From positions 2,841 to 12,017 of the forward strand of contig DHGC01000045.1 of assembly GCA_002402585.1 (NCBI GenBank): 9,177 bases of DNA, read 5' to 3'. The stretch comes from Erysipelotrichaceae bacterium UBA4808 (GTDB taxonomy: Bacteria > Bacillota_I > Bacilli_A > Erysipelotrichales > Erysipelotrichaceae). A model generated the notes under the pieces. The model did not search any database. It was not told where the DNA came from and worked only from the letters and a program-made list of their open reading frames with translations. Positions 5,820 through 9,177 of this stretch are shown piece by piece. The translations under genes and the position numbers were made by a program. Every line of letters starts with the position of its first letter. The stretch's first letter is position 1.

Positions 5820-5840
5820 GTCTTTCGAGAAATCTGTGCA

Positions 5841-6689
5841 ATGAAACCGTGGTATTTTTGGTTGATTAGCTTATTGATCCTTGTGGTTATGTTTCTATAC
5901 GACCAAAATAATCGGATCCAAGTGAGCAGACATCACGTAAAGGATGCGAAAATTCCTAGCGCGTTTAATGGATTTAAAATCCTTCACATATCAGACCTGC
6001 ATAATAAAAGCTTTGGTAAGAACCAAAGCGTTTTACTAAGGATCATATTCAAGCTCAATCCTGATATCATTTTGATCACAGGTGATCTGATCGATCGTAG
6101 ACGAACAGATTTTAAACCGGTGCTTCATTTATTGGAGGGTATAAGTCAATATCCTGTGTATTTCGCCCCAGGCAATCATGAGGCATGGTCAAAACAGTAT
6201 GTTCAACTTCGTGAACTGCTTTTAAGTAAAGCTGTCCTTCTTTTAGAGAATGAGTGTCAAACCCTATTGAGAGATGAACAAAGCATCACGCTTTATGGAC
6301 TTAAAGACCCTGGTTTCTACAAGCAAAGGGATGCAATAACAAGCAGTCGTTTGATCCTACAAGCAACACTTGATAAATGGAAGCCACAGGCTTTCTCTGT
6401 TCTTTTGAGTCATCGTCCTGAGTATTTTGATTTATATACAGAGCATCACATGGACATCACATTTAGTGGGCATGCGCATGGTGGACAGATTCGTTTTCCA
6501 TTCATTGGTGCGATCATGGCGCCCCACCAAGGGTTCTTTCCAAAGTACAGTGCAGGTATGTATCAAATGAATATGTCTAAACTATTTTTAAGCCGTGGTT
6601 TGGGGAATAGTTTGTTCCCATTTCGCATATTCAATCATCCTGAATTGATATTTGTGACCCTTGAAAACTATCAACTTTGTGATGATTAA
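5841..6689 (+). CDS. Membrane-anchored metallophosphoesterase, YkuE-like
   Basis: A 282-residue calcineurin-like phosphoesterase. An N-terminal hydrophobic helix (about 4-20) followed by charged residues suggests a signal anchor with the enzyme outside the membrane. All metal-binding motifs are present in order: D52-L-H54, G81-D82-x-x-D85, G111-N112-H113-E, H191 (in LSHRP) and G210-H211-A-H213. These coordinate a two-metal centre, so the enzyme should be active. The GHAHGGQ and RFPFIGA context places it with YkuE/YaeI-type proteins; some relatives act on UDP-diacylglucosamine or other cell-envelope phosphoesters, but the substrate here is unknown. It lies 21 bases after the MoaE-like gene with only a weak CGAGAA ribosome binding site, so it is probably cotranscribed. 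Confidence 0.92.
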   Translation: MKPWYFWLISLLILVVMFLYDQNNRIQVSRHHVKDAKIPSAFNGFKILHISDLHNKSFGKNQSVLLRIIFKLNPDIILITGDLIDRRRTDFKPVLHLLEGISQYPVYFAPGNHEAWSKQYVQLRELLLSKAVLLLENECQTLLRDEQSITLYGLKDPGFYKQRDAITSSRLILQATLDKWKPQAFSVLLSHRPEYFDLYTEHHMDITFSGHAHGGQIRFPFIGAIMAPHQGFFPKYSAGMYQMNMSKLFLSRGLGNSLFPFRIFNHPELIFVTLENYQLCDD

Positions 6690-6706
6690 ATGAAATCGAT
6701 AATATG

Positions 6707-6736
6707 TTCATTTTTCTGAATGATTTATGGTAATAT
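6707..6736 (+). promoter_or_regulatory. Extended -10 promoter for the diguanylate cyclase gene
   Basis: TATGGTAATAT (6726-6736) has TG at 6728-6729 and TAATAT at 6731-6736. TTCATT (6707-6712) is a poor -35 at 18 bases. The start of transcription would be near 6743, giving a leader of about 26 bases with no Shine-Dalgarno. It shares its -10 pattern with the promoters at 3343 and 5350. Confidence 0.5.
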
Positions 6737-6768
6737 GTAATCACAAATAGCATATACACTAAAATAAA

Positions 6769-7689
6769 ATGAGCAAATGTGGGTTTAAAGCAAAATACTA
6801 TCGGTATATCTTTGAGCATAGTTTAGATGCGATTCTTTTGACGCGTCCAAATGGCTCAATCATCAAAGCGAACTCTGCAGCTTGTGAGATGTTGGGACGA
6901 AGTGAAGAAGAACTCATACGAGTCGGACGCGAACTGGTTGTGGACATGAATGATCCAAAACTGCGGACTGCGTTAACGGAACGTGAACTTGTAGGACAAG
7001 TCATGACGGAACTCAATTTTATTCGAAACGATGGGATGATTTTCCCGACATTTTTGACCTCAGCTCTTTTTAAAGATGATGAAGGTGAACTGATTTCAGT
7101 CATGATCATTCGTGACATCAGTCGTGAGAAAGAACATCTTCAACTGATTGAAGAATTAAAGCGCAAAGCAGAAGAAGATGCGATGCACGATTATCTTACA
7201 AACACCTTGAATCGTCGTGGTTTCGACCGCTTGTTTATGGGTGAGATCACACGGAGCATCCGGTTTGATTTTGGCTTTTGCTTGGCTATCATCGATGTGG
7301 ACCTATTCAAGATGACCAATGATCGCTACGGTCACTATGTGGGAGATGTGGTCTTGATCGAAATCGCACGGATTCTTTTATCCACAACACGTCCCTATGA
7401 TATTTTGGGGCGCTATGGTGGGGATGAATTCATTCTCTGTCTGCCCAATACATCTGAGCCTGATGGATTGATGATACTTGAGCGTTTACGGCATGAGATT
7501 GAAGATAATGTCATTTATGTGGATGATCATACACTTCGCTCAAGTGTCAGTATTGGTTTCTGTCACTTTGATAAAGACGTTGTTAAGCGAAATCGCTATG
7601 ATGATTTTATCCAGTGTGCCGACCAATATATGTACAAAGCCAAACAGCTTCGCAATACGGTTTATCACAGGGAACTTCGCAACGATTGA
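6769..7689 (+). CDS. PAS-GGDEF diguanylate cyclase
   Basis: A 306-residue cytosolic protein. Residues about 10-120 are a PAS sensor domain (YIFEHSLDAILL, IIKANSAACEMLGRSEEEL, VMIIRDISREKE). A coiled-coil-like linker (120-139) leads to a GGDEF domain (about 140-300). The active site is intact: HDYLTNTLNRRGF, D176 and D178 in IIDVDLFK, NDRYGH at 184-189 and GGDEF at 217-221. RPYD at 208-211 stands five residues before GGDEF and is a proper inhibitory site, so the enzyme should make cyclic di-GMP from two GTP and be product-inhibited. The PAS ligand cannot be told; no heme- or flavin-specific residue is obvious. ATG 6769 is the first possible start (TAA at 6760 in frame) and has no ribosome binding site, so expression may be low. 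Confidence 0.94.
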   Translation: MSKCGFKAKYYRYIFEHSLDAILLTRPNGSIIKANSAACEMLGRSEEELIRVGRELVVDMNDPKLRTALTERELVGQVMTELNFIRNDGMIFPTFLTSALFKDDEGELISVMIIRDISREKEHLQLIEELKRKAEEDAMHDYLTNTLNRRGFDRLFMGEITRSIRFDFGFCLAIIDVDLFKMTNDRYGHYVGDVVLIEIARILLSTTRPYDILGRYGGDEFILCLPNTSEPDGLMILERLRHEIEDNVIYVDDHTLRSSVSIGFCHFDKDVVKRNRYDDFIQCADQYMYKAKQLRNTVYHRELRND

Positions 7690-7720
7690 GAAGTCCTTTT
7701 CATTTGGTTATACTAAGGTT

Positions 7721-8221
7721 GTGCAAAAGAAGCTCAAGCGTACACTATTAAGAATCGCAAGACTCTTTAATGAATCAAATATTACGTGGGGCATTGGGGG
7801 TTCAGCCTTATTGGATCTGCAGCGCATTCCTGTCGAAGTCCATGATTTGGATATCATGGTGCGTCAGGTAGACTTTATGCGAGCATACCAAATTCTTGAT
7901 AATTTAGGTGTTGAACATCCTAAACAAGCTCATTTTAAATTCAGAACACAGTTGTTTAGAACATACGAAATCGAAACCTGTCAGGTGGACTTGATGTCAG
8001 GCATGACTATATTGTGGCATGATCAGTGGCATGAATTTATTTTTACGAAAGACCATATTGGTCAAGTTCTAGAAGTCGATGGCGTAGTACTTTTCCTAAT
8101 GAAACTTGATGACTGGTACCAACTCTATCATTGGTTGGATCGACCAGAGAAAATTAGAATTTTAGAAGAATATGCACATAAAGTGGGTTTGGACTTAAGC
8201 CAACCCTACTTGGAAAGTTAG
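7721..8221 (+). CDS. Minimal nucleotidyltransferase-fold protein
   Basis: About 166 residues from GTG 7721. It shows the pol-beta-type nucleotidyltransferase signature: WGIGGSALLDL with G27-S28, then HDLDIMV with D42 and D44, and a third acid at D90 in CQVDLMSG. A complete GS/DxD/D set suggests an active or nucleotide-binding protein. The second half is helical (LDDWYQLYHWLDRPEKIRIL), in keeping with stand-alone MNT or AbiEii-like proteins and aminoglycoside nucleotidyltransferase-like families. I cannot assign a substrate. The start is unsure: no ATG lies in frame between the end of the cyclase gene and D44-I-M46, and GTG 7721 has AAGG only two bases before it. ATGs at 7599 or earlier would overlap the cyclase gene by 90 or more bases and add residues without family character. 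It follows the cyclase gene closely and precedes the dehydrogenase gene by 6 bases. Confidence 0.75.
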   Translation: MQKKLKRTLLRIARLFNESNITWGIGGSALLDLQRIPVEVHDLDIMVRQVDFMRAYQILDNLGVEHPKQAHFKFRTQLFRTYEIETCQVDLMSGMTILWHDQWHEFIFTKDHIGQVLEVDGVVLFLMKLDDWYQLYHWLDRPEKIRILEEYAHKVGLDLSQPYLES

Positions 8222-8227
8222 GTCCTT

Positions 8228-8944
8228 ATGCGTACGATTTGTGTGACAGGCGGAGCCCAGGGAATTGGTCGATCCATTGTGGAACGTTTCTTAAGTATGG
8301 GTGATCGGGTCATCTTCTGTGATCGAAATCCTTTTATGGGTGAACAACTCATCAAAACATTGAATCATCCTGAACTGCATTTCCTGCAGGTCGATCTCAG
8401 TCACTATGATGAAGTTCAACGCATGTTTGAAATAATCCAATCCCGTTTTGGGAACTTGGATGTATTGATTAACAACGCAGCTTTGCAGGTTGAAGCATGT
8501 TTTGAAGACCTTGATGTCCAAGATTGGCAAAACGTCATCAACACCAACATCAATGGGACGTTTTATTGTATCAAAGAAGCCAATAAGATCATGAAAACGG
8601 GTTCCATCGTTAATATCTCCAGTCTTTACAGCCATAAGGTGCGTCTAAATAAATTCAGCTACGATGCGTCCAAAGCAGCCATTCAGCGCATGAGTGAAGA
8701 ATTCGCACTGGCTTTAGCACCAGCCATCCGTGTCAATACAATTGAACCTGGAGCGGTGGATACACCGATGAATCAAATCTTTACCCAAGCAGAGGTACGC
8801 GAAGCTGTGCTGAAACGCATTCCTTTGGGACGTATTGGTACAGGGGATGATGTCGCCAAAGCTGTGGTGTTCTTATGCAGTGAAGAAGCGGACTATATTA
8901 CAGGAAGCACCTTAAAGGTCGATGGAGGCAGAGGTTTGTTATGA
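8228..8944 (+). CDS. Short-chain dehydrogenase/reductase (classical SDR)
   Basis: A 238-residue Rossmann-fold oxidoreductase with every classical SDR motif: TGGAQGIG at 7-14, NNA at 82-84, catalytic N107, S132, Y145 and K149 (YDASK), and EPGAVDTPM at 173-181. D32 at the end of the second strand favours NAD(H) over NADP(H). The terminal YITGSTLKVDGG matches the usual cofactor-proximal tail. The substrate (an alcohol, sugar or ketone) cannot be read from the sequence. GGAAAG at 8212-8217 is the likely ribosome binding site, overlapping the end of the nucleotidyltransferase gene. The stop overlaps the next ATG (TTATGA), so translation of the two is coupled. Confidence 0.95.
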   Translation: MRTICVTGGAQGIGRSIVERFLSMGDRVIFCDRNPFMGEQLIKTLNHPELHFLQVDLSHYDEVQRMFEIIQSRFGNLDVLINNAALQVEACFEDLDVQDWQNVINTNINGTFYCIKEANKIMKTGSIVNISSLYSHKVRLNKFSYDASKAAIQRMSEEFALALAPAIRVNTIEPGAVDTPMNQIFTQAEVREAVLKRIPLGRIGTGDDVAKAVVFLCSEEADYITGSTLKVDGGRGLL

Positions 8945-9177
8945 AAATGGTCTTACATGTATCGAACACGGAACAATGGCCGACGGCATTTGCAAATGTG
9001 CGGAACTTCATTCAAGGCATCAGCGGTGCAAAAGAAGTCGTCGTATTGGTCAATGGGGCCGTTGTGAAAGACTTGGTCACACCATCATTTTTAGCACTGT
9101 ATCATGAACAGGATACCTACGATTTCAAATTTCAAGTGTGTTCGAATGCCTTGAAAACAAATAATATCGATCTGCAA
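8941..9177 (+). CDS. DsrE-like family protein (3' end outside window)
   Basis: The first 79 residues of a gene that runs off the window. MKMVLHVSNTEQW, then VRNFIQGISGAKEVVVLVNGAVV and FQVCSNALKTNNI match the DsrE/DsrF-like fold, with the usual conserved Cys (C67, in CSNAL) that in sulfur-relay members carries persulfide. Members of this branch are about 110-115 residues and are annotated as DsrE family or intracellular sulfur oxidation-like, mostly without proven function. AGAGG at 8930-8934 lies 6 bases before the ATG, inside the dehydrogenase gene. The ATGA overlap with that gene suggests that the two proteins are made together. Confidence 0.82.
   Translation, partial: MKMVLHVSNTEQWPTAFANVRNFIQGISGAKEVVVLVNGAVVKDLVTPSFLALYHEQDTYDFKFQVCSNALKTNNIDLQ

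Noticed and set aside
6697..6702. Another CGATAA close to the diguanylate cyclase promoter
   Set aside because: A single 6-base match without the 21-bp spaced partners is likely chance.
8922..9107. Open frame overlapping the start of the DsrE-like gene
   Set aside because: It is in a different frame from the DsrE-like protein, has no family similarity and is explained as a shadow of that gene.

Overview
The window looks like a chromosomal stretch of a low-to-moderate-GC Gram-positive (Bacillota) bacterium. All supported genes lie on the + strand, are closely packed, and mostly have purine-rich AGGAG-type ribosome binding sites. TGA is used as a stop, so the standard code applies and Mycoplasma/Spiroplasma are excluded. 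The gene content (DUF4256, DUF7000-like, DUF2975 with a YozG-type regulator, a MoaE-like protein, a YkuE-like phosphoesterase) fits Erysipelotrichia, Acholeplasma-like or Clostridia relatives. The exact lineage is inference.

Region 1 (1-346): the broken remains of a GyrI-like small-molecule-binding protein, then an intergenic stretch with a possible -10 box. Region 2 (347-3298): six small soluble proteins in one tight run, DUF1801, DUF1905, DUF4256, a DUF7000-like protein, a Nudix Ap4A-hydrolase-like enzyme and a Qnr-like pentapeptide repeat protein. Several genes overlap or lie 1-13 bases apart, which suggests one transcript. The small DUF families are poorly characterised and often occur among general stress or small-ligand genes.

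Region 3 (3299-5359): a self-contained cassette with its own promoter. It holds a DUF2975 four-helix membrane protein, a 69-residue YozG-type HTH regulator and an 11-helix DUF4153-like membrane protein, spaced 2 and 1 bases apart, and ends in a strong hairpin. Its promoter carries three GATAA half-sites spaced exactly 21 bp (two helical turns) apart, a likely operator for the encoded HTH protein. This is the most system-like part of the window.

Region 4 (5360-6689): a stand-alone MoaE-like protein and a membrane-anchored YkuE-type metallophosphoesterase, behind an extended -10 promoter. Region 5 (6690-9177): a PAS-GGDEF diguanylate cyclase with intact active and inhibitory sites, a minimal nucleotidyltransferase without an ATG start, a classical short-chain dehydrogenase, and the beginning of a DsrE-like protein that runs off the end. 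The last genes are coupled by short gaps or overlap. I saw no tRNA, rRNA, CRISPR array, insertion sequence or phage gene.
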